Shown one piece after another: positions 7,384-17,708 of a stretch of 64,000 nt of DNA. Within the stretch, counting starts at the first letter, position 1, and each line of letters opens with the position of its first letter. The DNA comes from JACKAQ01 sp020634975 [NCBI: Calditrichia bacterium]. GTDB taxonomy: Bacteria; Calditrichota; Calditrichia; RBG-13-44-9. Where the stretch lies: assembly GCA_020634975.1 (NCBI GenBank), contig JACKAQ010000003.1:124001-188000 (forward strand), in the 5' to 3' direction. Below the pieces are notes generated by a model, which ran no database searches, was not told the origin of the DNA, and saw nothing but the letters and a program-made list of their open reading frames with translations. Position numbers and translations under genes: made by a program.

Positions 7384-10300
7384 TCAATGGAGCAAAATCA
7401 TTTTGCGAATTTGAACAAATTCATTGGCACGAAGTTCGTAAAAATAAATGCCGCTCGGCATTGTCTCGCCGTAATCGTTCACCCCTTCCCAGGTCACCCG
7501 ATATTCGCCGGGCGCCAACGTTTCATCGACCAAAACCTGCACTGCCTGACCGAGCATGTTATACACCGTGAGCAAGCTTTTGGCGCTTTTCGCAAGGTGA
7601 AAAGTGATGGTTGTGCTGGGGTTAAACGGGTTTGGATAATTTTGCAATAATGCGAATTTTTCCGGTGCAACGCCCGGTTCGCCGGTGCGCGAAAGCTCGC
7701 TGCCCACATGCAGCCGCAGCGGCAAAAGGGTCAGCGGCTGCAGCGGATCGTTGCTGTGTAACTCCAGAATAAACGGGTAGTTACCGGACGGCAGGTTTTT
7801 GGTAACAACCACCAGTTGTTGCTGTTTCGATTCACCGGGATGCAGCCCGGCAGAACGTTGTTTGATGCGGAATCCCGCACGCGGCTGCAGCGCAATTTGG
7901 GTGCCCGCACGGAGATCCGCCTCCGGTTTGCCCAACGTTGCGCCGGGCGTACGGATCGACATTTCATCGGTTAATTCGCCGAGCACCGGGTAATAAAAAA
8001 TCATTTCCCCGTTGGCGCTGAGCAGCGCTTTCAGTTGAAACGGACCGTTGCCGTTGCCATCAAATAACGCCTGCCACTCGAGTAATAAATGTTCGGGCAG
8101 CGAACGAAAATAAACATCGAACGGTGCGGCAATCGACCAATCGCCGGAAAGCAATTGAAATTGACGGGGCGGATTGTCCGGATTATTGTGATGACCGGCG
8201 AGCTCAAATTGTCCGCCCGGAAAAATATTGAGCTGGTGAAAATGCACCCGGTCGATCGAAAACGGGAAAGGCAGTTGCAAATCAACCGGCGTTTCCGGAG
8301 CGGCTTCGCTAAACTGAAGCGGCTGCGGCAACACCTCCAGCAAGCGCGATCCCGGCTCGGTTTCGCCATCTGCAAGTTGTTGAAAATGCCAGAGATAGCC
8401 GCTGGCATCCAGAAACTCGGAGACGGGAAATTCCAGCGCATCGCGATCGATAGCGAGCGTGGCAACAACCGAAAGCTCCCCTTTCCCACTGTTGGAAATT
8501 TGCCAACCGACTTCCAGCGAATCCGTTCCGGTGAGATAAATATTCAACGAATCGGTCGAACGCAACGCCAGCGACGGCGCAGGATTTCCGGTGCCCAATA
8601 GCGGCACCAGTTTTCGCGGCTGGCGCGGATCGCTGTTGAGAATTATCAACGTATCGCGATGCTCGGTTGTCGACGCAGGTGTAAACGCAACCATCAGCGG
8701 AACGCTTTCACCCGGCGGAATCTTGAATTGGCTGGACGGCACCTGAAACGCCGCTGTCCGGGTTTGCAACTGAAAAATATTCAACGTGTCCGAACCGCCG
8801 TTGCGCAACTGCAGTTTGGATTCATTTCTGATATTCACAAACGGATCGTCAAATGTGACCGATGCTGCCGTTTGCAGCCGCCCGCCATCGCGCAGATCAA
8901 CCGAAATGATGTGATCCCACTGCTGATTTTCGATGGAAACGCGGATCAACAGCGGCAGCTTTCGCCGGTTTACCGGACGATCTTCCGCAAATAGCCGCAC
9001 ACCGGACACCCGTTTTTCTTCCCCCGGCAACAGCGCATCGACAGTAATTTCCGGATGGACAACCTGAATTTGTTCGTCATCGCAAATCACACGAATACGA
9101 ATGTTACGCGCCTCGTTGCCGCCGTTGTTTTTGAGATGAACATCCACATTCACCCATTCGCCGCTTTCCCAAACGCCGTTAAAATTGCTCAACGTATCCA
9201 CAAAACTGACGCCAACCGGTACCGGAAACGCCGCCATTTCTGGATTATTGCAGGCTTCCACCGCATCCAGGTCGAACCCGGCATTGGCAACACCGGCAAA
9301 GCCGTCGCCGTCATCTTCGATTCGCACAAACCGGAATGACTTTATTTTGTTCGCAGCCAAATCGAACGTTGCGGAGCCGCGTCCGTTGCCAAGTTTTTGC
9401 CATTCACCGGTCATTTCGGCAGCCACATAAACGGCGTAACCTTCCGGCGTCAAATCGCCTTCGGAAATTTTCAGATCATCACCGGGCAAATCGAAAATCG
9501 TTTCGCCCATGTCCAGCACTATCCAACCTTTTCGCCCGAGCGAATAAAATCGCCGGTCCGGCGCACCCAAAACGTGATATGTGATGCCGTCATCCGAAAA
9601 ATTATTGCCGGGCACCCGGCAACTAAGCACCTGCCAGGCAAATTTTCCATCAGCCGGCTCCAGCGAAACATTCACTGCCGTGCTGCCGGTGTCCGGAACG
9701 GTGATGTTTTTCATAATTTTATCGCGATAGCCGTTTGCCGTAATCCGCAGCGTGTAGTTTCCCGGCTGCACCATTTTGTGGAAATCGCCGATCAGCGGAT
9801 CGCTGTACACCGGCCAAAATTCCTGTTTCTCGTTGCGCAGCCAAAGCATCGCGGAAACGCTTTTTCCGGTTTTGGCATCGCGAATCGTTCCGTGCAAACC
9901 GGTTCCGGCGGACTTAATGAGATACAGCATCGCCGGACGATTGCTGCGGTAAATGTCCCGAACTTTTTCCAGCGAGGGCGATTTGTTATCGGAAATTTCC
10001 AACGTCCAGCTCAGCGAGCCGCGAATTCCGTAATAGCTGTCTTTCGCGGTGCCGTTTACCGGATACAACTGGTCGAACCCACTCCCGTAGGTTAACGACG
10101 GATAGCGGGATGATTTGGCATAGCCATCCGCCAGTGCGATCATCACCTGCTGATCCGGCGATTGTCCCGGGCGATAACTCCACGGCAGCGAAATCACTTC
10201 CATTCCCGCATGAACGGATTGCGCAACCACAAATTGATGCCCCAAAAACCAACTGAGTAGCGCCCGCGTTTCGGGCTGGGAAAACGGGGTTGCGCTATCG

Positions 10301-10998
10301 CCCCAGCCATCCCACATGTATCCCCAATCTCGGTTGATATCGACATCATTTTTATTGCGGCGATCCAGCATTTGCCGGCCGTCGGGATTGGCGAACGGGA
10401 AAATCCAGATTTCGCGACTGTTCACGAGACGGGTCACTTCGTCGTCATTGCCGTATGAATGGCAGAGATCGCGGATCAGCCGCATCAAAATTTCTGCGCT
10501 GATGATTTCATCCCCGTGATAACATCCGTCGAATGCGACTTCCGCCTCCGGTTCGTCCAGCGTAACGTTATCGCTGATTTTTACGGCGAACAGGGCACGT
10601 TTTTCTACGCTCCAGCCGTAAATTTCTTTTTTGATAATTTTGGGAAATTGGCGGCACAAACTATCAACCAGCGCGACACCGCGATTGTAATCGTAATAGC
10701 CGAGAATAGCGGGATTTTGGCGCTGCATCTCGGCATATGCCAGCATATCCGGAATGAGAATTTCCGGGCGGAAACCAATGGCAATCAAACGGTCATATTC
10801 ATCGGGAGTGACGTAAAGGTAAATATGCGGCAGGTTAACTTCTTCGACATCGATACCAAGTCCGGTGATTTTGCGAATATCGTCTGCCGCAGCCGCCGTA
10901 ATTTTGATGCGCATTTCGTTGGGTCGCCAATTGCCCAAAAGGCTGGCGGAAATGACCATCAACCAACACAACAAATGTGCGAAACGGAGGCGCTTCAT
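7384..10998 (-). CDS. Secreted M14 zinc carboxypeptidase with C-terminal sorting domain
   Basis: A 1204-residue exported protein. After a signal peptide (about residues 1-23) and a short prodomain comes an M14 peptidase domain: zinc ligands in CYHGDEI and SVHAGMEV, substrate-binding ANPDGR and NINRDWGY-like segments, and the catalytic Glu in WTLEISDNK. A carboxypeptidase-regulatory-like beta domain (LHGTIRDAKTGK, GNYTLRITANGY) and several Ig-like regions follow, and the protein ends in LLQNYPNPFNPSTTITFHLA...SGIYFYELRA...KMILLH. That ending is the FlgD-like sorting domain used for type IX-style secretion in FCB bacteria, so the enzyme is likely extracellular or surface bound and digests peptides for nutrition. 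It is transcribed alone, with short flanking gaps. Confidence 0.9.
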   Translation of the reverse strand: MKRLRFAHLLCWLMVISASLLGNWRPNEMRIKITAAAADDIRKITGLGIDVEEVNLPHIYLYVTPDEYDRLIAIGFRPEILIPDMLAYAEMQRQNPAILGYYDYNRGVALVDSLCRQFPKIIKKEIYGWSVEKRALFAVKISDNVTLDEPEAEVAFDGCYHGDEIISAEILMRLIRDLCHSYGNDDEVTRLVNSREIWIFPFANPDGRQMLDRRNKNDVDINRDWGYMWDGWGDSATPFSQPETRALLSWFLGHQFVVAQSVHAGMEVISLPWSYRPGQSPDQQVMIALADGYAKSSRYPSLTYGSGFDQLYPVNGTAKDSYYGIRGSLSWTLEISDNKSPSLEKVRDIYRSNRPAMLYLIKSAGTGLHGTIRDAKTGKSVSAMLWLRNEKQEFWPVYSDPLIGDFHKMVQPGNYTLRITANGYRDKIMKNITVPDTGSTAVNVSLEPADGKFAWQVLSCRVPGNNFSDDGITYHVLGAPDRRFYSLGRKGWIVLDMGETIFDLPGDDLKISEGDLTPEGYAVYVAAEMTGEWQKLGNGRGSATFDLAANKIKSFRFVRIEDDGDGFAGVANAGFDLDAVEACNNPEMAAFPVPVGVSFVDTLSNFNGVWESGEWVNVDVHLKNNGGNEARNIRIRVICDDEQIQVVHPEITVDALLPGEEKRVSGVRLFAEDRPVNRRKLPLLIRVSIENQQWDHIISVDLRDGGRLQTAASVTFDDPFVNIRNESKLQLRNGGSDTLNIFQLQTRTAAFQVPSSQFKIPPGESVPLMVAFTPASTTEHRDTLIILNSDPRQPRKLVPLLGTGNPAPSLALRSTDSLNIYLTGTDSLEVGWQISNSGKGELSVVATLAIDRDALEFPVSEFLDASGYLWHFQQLADGETEPGSRLLEVLPQPLQFSEAAPETPVDLQLPFPFSIDRVHFHQLNIFPGGQFELAGHHNNPDNPPRQFQLLSGDWSIAAPFDVYFRSLPEHLLLEWQALFDGNGNGPFQLKALLSANGEMIFYYPVLGELTDEMSIRTPGATLGKPEADLRAGTQIALQPRAGFRIKQRSAGLHPGESKQQQLVVVTKNLPSGNYPFILELHSNDPLQPLTLLPLRLHVGSELSRTGEPGVAPEKFALLQNYPNPFNPSTTITFHLAKSAKSLLTVYNMLGQAVQVLVDETLAPGEYRVTWEGVNDYGETMPSGIYFYELRANEFVQIRKMILLH

Positions 10999-11264
10999 TC
11001 AAATTCTCCGGGAAATCCCTTGACCAACAGATTTGTTATTGAAAATAACTGAAACTAAAAATAATCTTTCGCTCGATTTCCGGGATGACAAATATCAAAA
11101 TTGGCATTGCAAAAGCGGTGATTTTCGCTTGGAAAATGCCACCCAGCTTGAGCAAAGCATTCAACAAAACCCTCCCGGCACAATCTGACAGACGAGGCTG
11201 CAAGCGTCCAAAATAACCATAAAACAGATTTGCACAAAGGGTAAAATAGGGAAATTTTTGAAAA

Positions 11265-11927
11265 TCAAAAAGGAATGAGTTGCCACGGAATGCGGTAGCG
11301 ATTGACGCGCAGATCGTTCAGCGCTGCGATTTCATCGGCGGGCAAATCGCGGATGTCGCCCAATTGCAACGCGGCGTGAACAGATTTGGCGGTGTGTTCC
11401 AGCATTTCCTGTTTGCGAAACGCCTCGTCCAAAGTCGCGCCGACGGTCAGGCTGCCGTGGCGATCCAGTAGTAAAAAATCGGTGCGCTCGATAAACGGAC
11501 GAATCGATTCCGGCACAGCATCCGTCGACGGGCGGGCGTATGGCGCGGTGGGCACTTTGCCCATCAACACCACATTTTCGGCGAGAACCGGGCGATCCAG
11601 CCCGATGCCGGCGAGCATCAGCGCAATGCAAATCGGCGGGTGCGCATGAATCACCGCCTGCGCATCCGGTCGCCGGCGATAAACTTCCAGATGCATTTTT
11701 ATTTCCGAAGACGCCCGTCGTTCCCCGGAAATGTGATTGCCGTCCGGATCGATTATCACCAGATCATCTGCAGCCATTTTGCCTTTGCACAATCCGGTTG
11801 GCGTTGCCAGAATCCGCTGCGCATCCAGCCGCACGCTGAAGTTGCCTTCCGCCGCCGCAATCAACGATTTTTCGTATAATTGTTTGCCGGTTTCGATCAT
11901 TTCCCGGCGAAGCTGGTTTTCGTTCAT
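11265..11927 (-). CDS. Class II aldolase/adducin family protein (fuculose-phosphate-aldolase-like)
   Basis: A 220-residue protein matching the class II aldolase family, zinc enzymes that cleave sugar phosphates such as L-fuculose 1-phosphate or methylthioribulose phosphate. Visible are the N-terminal AAEGNFSVRL phosphate-binding segment, Glu75 in SSEIKMHLEVYRRRP, the zinc pair His94/His96 in VIHAHPP, and the third ligand in LLLDRHGSLTVG. Which sugar phosphate it uses cannot be decided: no fucose, rhamnose or methionine-salvage gene is next to it. It is on the same strand as the neighbouring genes but separated by repeat-bearing gaps. Confidence 0.88.
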   Translation of the reverse strand: MNENQLRREMIETGKQLYEKSLIAAAEGNFSVRLDAQRILATPTGLCKGKMAADDLVIIDPDGNHISGERRASSEIKMHLEVYRRRPDAQAVIHAHPPICIALMLAGIGLDRPVLAENVVLMGKVPTAPYARPSTDAVPESIRPFIERTDFLLLDRHGSLTVGATLDEAFRKQEMLEHTAKSVHAALQLGDIRDLPADEIAALNDLRVNRYRIPWQLIPF

Positions 11928-12067
11928 CTTCTGTTTTTCTTTTTTTTGCCGCGAAGATCGCGAAGATCGCGAAGGTTGAACTGCCTACGAAAAATACGAA
12001 AAAACACGAAAATGATTTTTTTAGAATTTTGTGTAATTTCGTGTGTTTCGCAGGCAAATATAAAAAC

Positions 12068-12174
12068 GTACTTGTGTAGCTGATAGAATATCATTGCTGA
12101 AAGTCCGGAGATTCCTGCGAAGGCAGGAATCTCCGGATTATTAACACAAAAGTGATAGATCGCTACACAAATAC
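12068..12174. mobile_element. MITE-like element, copy 1 (107 bp)
   Basis: Ends are 13-bp inverted repeats GTA(C/T)TTGTGTAGC (12068-12080 and 12162-12174, one mismatch). The centre is a perfect 15-bp hairpin, TCCGGAGATTCCTGC with a GAAG loop, at 12104-12137. A second copy lies at 20068-20172. No coding capacity, so it would need a transposase in trans. Confidence 0.6.
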
Positions 12175-12216
12175 AAAAAAACCTTTGCGAACTTTGCGCC
12201 TCTGCGGCAATATTTA

Positions 12217-13482
12217 TTATCTAATTGAATCCACGACATTGAGCAGCTTGTCGATTTCATCGGCGGTGTTGTAATGCGCAGCGCCGACACGGAGCAAACC
12301 GCCACTTTCCGCAAGCCCAAGAAAATCAATTACTTCCACCGCGTAAAAATGGCCGCTCCACACAAAAATATTCTCCGCAGCCAATTGTTTGGCGATGTCG
12401 TTTGGGTGCACATTTTCTTTGGTGAATGTAACCGTCGGCACGCGATGCTGCAGCTCGTTTCTGTCGGTTACGCCGTGCACTTTCACACCGGAAATTTGTT
12501 GCAAACCGCGAATCAAATAGTTGCTGAGCGTCTGCTCGTAAGACTGGATCGCCGCCATTGCCGTGTGCAAACCGAGCTGTTGTCCGCTAAAATTTGGGAA
12601 ATTAGCGGAAAACGGATCGCCAAACATCTCCCCTACTTCCGCCAGATATTCCAATGCGCCGAGCACGCCGGCCATTCCTTCGTGCGACTGTGTGCCGTTT
12701 TCGAATTTACCGGGCAATTTATCTTTCGCCGGACGCACCTGATAGCTTTTCAAATGATCGAGAATCGACTTTCGCCCCCACAAAATGCCCTGGTGCGGAC
12801 CGAAAAATTTGTAAGACGAGCAGACCAGAAAATCGCAGCCGAGCGATTGAACATCCACAGGAATATGCGGCGCAGATTGAACCGCATCCACATACACCCA
12901 CGCACCGTATTCGTGCGCCATTTTGCACATTTCCGGAATATTGTTGATCGTCCCGAGCGCGTTGCTGGCGTGACCGATGGCCACGATTTTCACAGTTTCG
13001 TCGAGTAATTCCGCGAAATTTTGCAGATCAAATTGATAGGTTTCCCGGTTGAACGGAAGAAATTTTACGGTTAAGCCAAGATCTTCGGCAAGTTGCAGCC
13101 ACGGATACACGTTTGCATCGTGATCCATCCGGGTAACGACAATGCTGTCGCCGGGTTTGAGCAACCGCCCGATTGCCCGCGAAACCGAATACGTCAGTGT
13201 AGTCATGTTCGGACCGAACACGATTTCCGACAGATCGGGGGCGTTCAGCAAATCCGCCATCGCCTGCCGTGCCTGCGTTTTCAGCACATCGGATTCCCGC
13301 GCGGTTACAAAATAGCCGCCGCTGTTGGCGTTGCTGCGCACCAGATACCGCTCCATTCGCTCCAAAACACGGTGCGGCACCTGTGTGCCCGCCGGATTAT
13401 CGAGGTAAACGCGCGGTTTTCCGTCATCTTCGATGGAAAGCGCGGGAAATTTTGCCCGGAGTTCGTCAACATTAAAATACAT
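12217..13482 (-). CDS. Class V aminotransferase, cysteine-desulfurase-like (VC1184 type)
   Basis: A PLP enzyme of fold type I, 421 residues from the ATG at 13482, which has an AGGTGT site upstream; an in-frame ATG at 13533 is less likely. Motifs are YLDNPAGTQVP near the N-terminus, HDANVYPW, the Asp of VYVDAVQSAPH that holds the pyridine nitrogen, and the Schiff-base lysine in SSYKFFGPHQG. The SSYKFFGPH form and the N-terminal DNPAGTQVP point to the VC1184-like subfamily of cysteine-desulfurase homologues, not to the IscS/SufS housekeeping enzymes. No iron-sulfur assembly gene is adjacent. The exact substrate is unknown. Confidence 0.85.
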   Translation of the reverse strand: MYFNVDELRAKFPALSIEDDGKPRVYLDNPAGTQVPHRVLERMERYLVRSNANSGGYFVTARESDVLKTQARQAMADLLNAPDLSEIVFGPNMTTLTYSVSRAIGRLLKPGDSIVVTRMDHDANVYPWLQLAEDLGLTVKFLPFNRETYQFDLQNFAELLDETVKIVAIGHASNALGTINNIPEMCKMAHEYGAWVYVDAVQSAPHIPVDVQSLGCDFLVCSSYKFFGPHQGILWGRKSILDHLKSYQVRPAKDKLPGKFENGTQSHEGMAGVLGALEYLAEVGEMFGDPFSANFPNFSGQQLGLHTAMAAIQSYEQTLSNYLIRGLQQISGVKVHGVTDRNELQHRVPTVTFTKENVHPNDIAKQLAAENIFVWSGHFYAVEVIDFLGLAESGGLLRVGAAHYNTADEIDKLLNVVDSIR

Positions 13483-13560
13483 GGTTACACCTGATTTTTG
13501 ATGTTCGATGATCCAAATTAGGCTTTGCGACACTCAAAATCAACCCCATTCCACTGTTGT

Positions 13561-15006
13561 TCAATCTTCCCGAAAAGTCACGATTGATTCTGCCATTCCC
13601 TTAAATACCATTACATGCAGCGGATAAATGCCAAACCAGTACAATCGCCCCAAAATGCCGCGCGGACGAAATGTCGCTTTTTGGATCAAAAATGATGTGT
13701 TAGATTCGTTGATAATTTTGAATTCCAACCATGCTTCGCCGGGCAATTTCATTTCTGCATACAACAGCAATCGTTTGTTGTTTCGATCTGCCAAAATCAC
13801 CCGCCAGTAATCCAGCGCATCACCGGATTGCAGGTTCACCGGATCGCGCCTGCCGCGCCGCAGCCCGACACCGCCGACCAATTTATCCAGAAATCCGCGA
13901 ATCACCCACAGCCAGTTGGCAAAATACCAACCGCGATCCCCGCCAATTTGCCAGATATTTTCCAAAACCTGATCTTCGCTTTGGCGAATTTCAACGCTTC
14001 GGGTATCGATCAAACAACCGTATTGCGGCACCTGTATATATTCACCGATTGACGACGTGAGCGATGAGTGATGCAGCGCATCTATCCAGCTCGAAACAAT
14101 GGCATTTTGCTCAATTTTGCTGAACGCCAGTTCAATCGCTTTTTCATAAGCAATGGTGGGTTGGTCATCAATTTCGCGGATGGAATTATCCCGGCAAACC
14201 ACTTCATTTTTCATGCTGTCAACCAGCGAGCGCGCCAATGTGTACGAGGTTGATGTAACAAAATACAGCCAATACGATGACAGTCGCGGACTGAGCACCG
14301 GCACCGTTTGGATATAACGACGATAGCCGCGAACATTGGCAAAACTGAGCATCATTTGTTTGTAGGTAAGCACATCCGGCCCGCCAATATCGAAAGTGCG
14401 ATTGAGCGCTTTGGGATGTAGCAACACCTTTTGCAGCAGCCGGAGCACATCCCGGATGGCGATGGGCTGGCAGCGGGTGTTCACCCATTTTGGCGCGATC
14501 ATCACCGGCAGTTTTTCCACCAAATCGCGAATAATTTCGAACGAAGCACTGCCGGAACCGATGATAATTGCCGCTCGCAATATCGTCACGGGAACGCCGG
14601 AAGTTTTCAGCACATCCTCAACGGCCATCCGCGATTTCAAGTGTTTGGACAAATTTTCATCGTTGACAATTCCACCGAGATAAATGATCTGCTTTGCTGA
14701 TGTTGACTTTACCCAATCGGCAAAATTTTTGGCGATTTGTAATTCGAGCTCGTGAAATTCTTCCACAGATTGGGTCATCGAATGGACAAGATAATATGCG
14801 GCATCGAAATCGGTGGGGAAATTATCAAAGCTGTGAGGATCACCCAAATCGCCAACAGCGATACTAACTTTAGCAGAAACAGCAGTTTCCAGATTAAATC
14901 TGGCGGCATCCCGGACGATACAGTAAACTTCATATCCATTGCTGACGAGCATAGGCAACAGCCGTTTTCCGATGTAGCCTGTGGCGCCGGTGAGCAAAAT
15001 TTTCAT
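13561..15006 (-). CDS. SDR-family NAD(P)-binding protein with C-terminal DUF2867
   Basis: Residues 1-300 form an extended short-chain dehydrogenase of the NmrA/YbjT type, with the dinucleotide motif TGATGYIGKRL at 7-17 and VGDLGD. The C-terminal third (from about 320: GDRGWYFANWLWVIRG... to WFGIYPLHVMVFKGM) is a DUF2867 domain, a pairing known from other bacteria. No catalytic YxxxK is obvious; YLVHSMTQS replaces the usual block, as in atypical SDRs that bind rather than turn over substrate. The start codon overlaps the stop of the upstream PHP lipoprotein gene by four bases, so the two are translationally coupled. Confidence 0.85.
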   Translation of the reverse strand: MKILLTGATGYIGKRLLPMLVSNGYEVYCIVRDAARFNLETAVSAKVSIAVGDLGDPHSFDNFPTDFDAAYYLVHSMTQSVEEFHELELQIAKNFADWVKSTSAKQIIYLGGIVNDENLSKHLKSRMAVEDVLKTSGVPVTILRAAIIIGSGSASFEIIRDLVEKLPVMIAPKWVNTRCQPIAIRDVLRLLQKVLLHPKALNRTFDIGGPDVLTYKQMMLSFANVRGYRRYIQTVPVLSPRLSSYWLYFVTSTSYTLARSLVDSMKNEVVCRDNSIREIDDQPTIAYEKAIELAFSKIEQNAIVSSWIDALHHSSLTSSIGEYIQVPQYGCLIDTRSVEIRQSEDQVLENIWQIGGDRGWYFANWLWVIRGFLDKLVGGVGLRRGRRDPVNLQSGDALDYWRVILADRNNKRLLLYAEMKLPGEAWLEFKIINESNTSFLIQKATFRPRGILGRLYWFGIYPLHVMVFKGMAESIVTFRED

Positions 15007-16058
15007 CGGCGGCCATCGTTAAATAATGGCTGTATCCACGCGAAAAAGGATTCGAACCCGGATTCTGCTGGGCGGGTAAACGTTACTTTGGCGCGGACAA
15101 ACGGTTGCCCATCGGGAAGTGAAAACACGGCTTTTGTTCCATTTTTTGAATCCAGCAACTCGCCTTCTTTTCCGATAAATTCGATTTTCCACCCCGATAA
15201 GCCTTCCGGTGATGATTTGCCAACCACCAATCCGGTCGCTAATTCGGCAGCCGTACGCGATTCATCAACTTCGATAAGATATTGTTTTTCAGAAATTTGA
15301 GCACGTTTCAAAAACACGCCGTTACTGGCGTAAAATTCGCCGCGAACCATCGCATCGGTAATTGCATCCGGCGAAAGTTTTTGGGAATTTACCATCACCC
15401 ATCCACGGCCGGGATTGGATTGATCTGCGCCCCACGTTTGAAAATGATGCGCGTCGTCTGACGAAACCGCGAAAATTTTCATCCCTTTGCTGAGCCAAAA
15501 ATCCCACATTTCTTCAGTGGAGGGATGCGTTTCGTCGCCCCAGACATTCACCTGCGGATGACCGTTGAACAGCTCAAACATGATTAATCGCTGAACCTGC
15601 AACACATCCGCTGCGCTCGCAGCGTAATAATAATTCGGGTGATTGAGTATCGCCTGCCCGCCTGCGGCCATCGCGTTATCCACATGCGACTGGATGATTT
15701 GCGATTTTTGCTCGCTGTCGAATTGCCAATCCGCCAATTCGCGAATATTCATTGCGGTGGTGTGGATTATCTTTTTCCCTGAGATTTCCTCACCGGGAAT
15801 GAGGATAAAATCCGACCGGCGATTGTCCGGCAGCGTCACCGAATCCGGGTTAATAAACCGGTTGTGTTCGCTTAAAATCACAAAATTGTAACCGTGATCG
15901 AGATACCATTTGGCGACCACATCCGGTGCGGAATCGGCATGACCGCACAGCACCGTGTGCGCATGGGTGTTCCCGCGATACCAGTTTTGCCGGGTTGTGC
16001 AAGATTGCGCCAACAACAGCAAAATCAATAAGTTAAGCAGCGTAAATTTTCGAATCAT
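15003..16058 (-). CDS. PHP-domain lipoprotein (CehA/McbA-like metal hydrolase)
   Basis: A lipoprotein signal ends in LAQSC (about residue 20). The PHP domain follows: NTHAHT supplies the first metal ligands, then LSEHNRF, PGEEISG, LNHPNYY and the late SSDDAHH. PHP enzymes bind two or three divalent metals and hydrolyse phosphoesters or other esters; exported members resemble CehA/McbA carbaryl hydrolases. The C-terminal ~90 residues form a small beta domain. The anchor suggests it faces the periplasm or outer surface. It overlaps the SDR gene by four bases. A GGATAAA tract lies just upstream. Confidence 0.85.
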   Translation of the reverse strand: MIRKFTLLNLLILLLLAQSCTTRQNWYRGNTHAHTVLCGHADSAPDVVAKWYLDHGYNFVILSEHNRFINPDSVTLPDNRRSDFILIPGEEISGKKIIHTTAMNIRELADWQFDSEQKSQIIQSHVDNAMAAGGQAILNHPNYYYAASAADVLQVQRLIMFELFNGHPQVNVWGDETHPSTEEMWDFWLSKGMKIFAVSSDDAHHFQTWGADQSNPGRGWVMVNSQKLSPDAITDAMVRGEFYASNGVFLKRAQISEKQYLIEVDESRTAAELATGLVVGKSSPEGLSGWKIEFIGKEGELLDSKNGTKAVFSLPDGQPFVRAKVTFTRPAESGFESFFAWIQPLFNDGRR

Positions 16059-16068
16059 ATTTCCATCT

Positions 16069-16099
16069 TAAGGATAAAGGATAAAGGATTAAGGATTAA
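16069..16099. repeat. GGATAAA low-complexity tract
   Basis: Four near-tandem copies of AAGGAT(A/T)AA between the PHP lipoprotein start and the pncB stop; same wording as at 1221-1270. Confidence 0.65.
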
Positions 16100-16139
16100 T
16101 CAGGCGGTTTTACATTTAACTTTTTACTTTTCACCTTTC

Positions 16140-17708
16140 TCAATCGCCATTTTGTTCATCCGGCATTTCTGAGATTTTCTGGATGAGGCTTTCTTTGGTT
16201 CGCCACAATTTTTGGCTGATAGAAACGTGGTAAATGTGCGGGCTGATCAACCGGCGAATACCGGGGTCCAACCGCTCGACGTCACGAACGCGCTGTTCGC
16301 GAAGTTTATCGAGCGGTGGACATTCGTAAATTTGTTGGCCATCTTTCAACACATCAACCAATAATGGCTCAACGACAGAAACATCTTCTTTTTGCAGCGT
16401 TCGTTTTTTGGTGTGATCGAGCGGACTACGGAGCACCAGTTTTTTGTTGTCCGCGGGCGTTTCATCCGCCAGCGCCAGCAAATCTGCGGTGGCTTTGCCA
16501 CGCGAATCATAAACGCGCCACACCAGCTTGTTTCCGGGATTTGGCGTTTTATCAGGCGTTTCGGAAATTTTGATGGCCGGTTGCCAGCCGCCGCCATTTT
16601 TCAGGGCAACCAATTTGTAAACACCGCCCAAACTGGGCGATCCTTCGGATGTAATCAATCGCGTGCCGACGCCATAAACCAGTCGCTTTAGCAAATTCCG
16701 GGCATCGACGCCGTATCGCGGTGCTTCTTCTTTAATTTGGGTGACAATCTGCCAAATCACAAGTTCATCCAGATTGTTGGACAAAACAATCGCGACGTCC
16801 GGAAAATTGGCATCGTTGAGCATTTTGGCAACCTGAATCGCCAGATAGGCAAGGTCGCCGGAATCCAGCCGCACACCAACCGGCTGGTGCCCGTTTTTGC
16901 GCAATTCTTCGAACACTTTGATGGCGTTGGGAATCCCGCTTTCCAGCGTGTTAATCGTATCAACCAACAGCAAACAGTCGTCGGGATAAATTTCTGCGTA
17001 CGCCCGAAATGCGTCCAGTTCGGTTTGCCCGAGTGCGATGAACGCCTGAATCATGCTGTGGGCGTGGGTGCCTTTCGGTTGCAATCCGAGCACGTGCGAA
17101 ATGCCGACATTTGAGGTAAAATCCGCACCGCCGATGAGAGCGGCCCGTGCGCCGGCGTTGGCGCCGCGTTCGTGGGCACGCCGCAACCCGAATTCCATCA
17201 TCAACTGCCCGTGACCGATTTCACGGATTCGCGCTGCTTTTGTGGCGATAAGTGTCTGAAAATTCAATTGGTTAAGCAATGCTGTTTCTAAAATCTGGGC
17301 GATCGCCAATGGGCCGCGAACCACCGTTAGTGGCACATGCGGATGCACCACCCGACCTTCCGGAATCGCACGAATATGCAATCGCTGAAATGTGAAATCC
17401 GTTCGCAGCCAATTGAGGAAATCATCTTCGAAAACACGCTTTCCGGTGCGATTTTTTTGTCCGCGCAAATATTCGATATCGATGTCACGAAAATGCGATT
17501 CGTCAATCCAGTCCAACAGCCATTCCAATCCGGCATTGATGCAATACCCCGCCTGGTGACTCCCATAATTGGGATATTTCCGGAAAAAATGGTCAAATTG
17601 CGCCTCTTTTTCGTGCAATCCCATCCGGAAATACACCTGCGCCATCGTCAATTGATATTGGTCGGTAAACAAAATGCCTTCTGCGGTTTGGCGATCTGCG
17701 TTTTTCAC
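16140..17708 (-). CDS. pncB: Nicotinate phosphoribosyltransferase
   Basis: PncB makes nicotinate mononucleotide from nicotinate, PRPP and ATP in NAD salvage. The 522-residue protein has the N-terminal [13 protein letters not shown] typical of the family, the FFRKYP and [12 protein letters not shown] segments, the phospho-accepting His in [11 protein letters not shown], and the PRPP/nicotinate-binding [21 protein letters not shown] and [12 protein letters not shown]. The length fits the longer (about 480-520 aa) bacterial and eukaryotic form, not the 400-residue E. coli type. It lies upstream of the PHP/SDR pair on the same strand with an 81-base gap. Confidence 0.94.
   Translation of the reverse strand: MKNADRQTAEGILFTDQYQLTMAQVYFRMGLHEKEAQFDHFFRKYPNYGSHQAGYCINAGLEWLLDWIDESHFRDIDIEYLRGQKNRTGKRVFEDDFLNWLRTDFTFQRLHIRAIPEGRVVHPHVPLTVVRGPLAIAQILETALLNQLNFQTLIATKAARIREIGHGQLMMEFGLRRAHERGANAGARAALIGGADFTSNVGISHVLGLQPKGTHAHSMIQAFIALGQTELDAFRAYAEIYPDDCLLLVDTINTLESGIPNAIKVFEELRKNGHQPVGVRLDSGDLAYLAIQVAKMLNDANFPDVAIVLSNNLDELVIWQIVTQIKEEAPRYGVDARNLLKRLVYGVGTRLITSEGSPSLGGVYKLVALKNGGGWQPAIKISETPDKTPNPGNKLVWRVYDSRGKATADLLALADETPADNKKLVLRSPLDHTKKRTLQKEDVSVVEPLLVDVLKDGQQIYECPPLDKLREQRVRDVERLDPGIRRLISPHIYHVSISQKLWRTKESLIQKISEMPDEQNGD

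Noticed and set aside
9397-10095. 232-codon plus-strand frame.
   Set aside because: Antisense to the M14 peptidase gene, with no ribosome site or recognisable domain.
11055-11237. 60-codon minus-strand frame in the gap after the M14 peptidase gene.
   Set aside because: No ribosome site, no family pattern; Cys- and Trp-rich composition looks random.
11950-11977. Three tandem copies of GCGAAGATC as a regulatory site.
   Set aside because: It is part of the wider family of 'CGCGAAG...' and 'TTTGCGAACTTTGCG' intergenic wordings in this gap and has no positional logic relative to a promoter.
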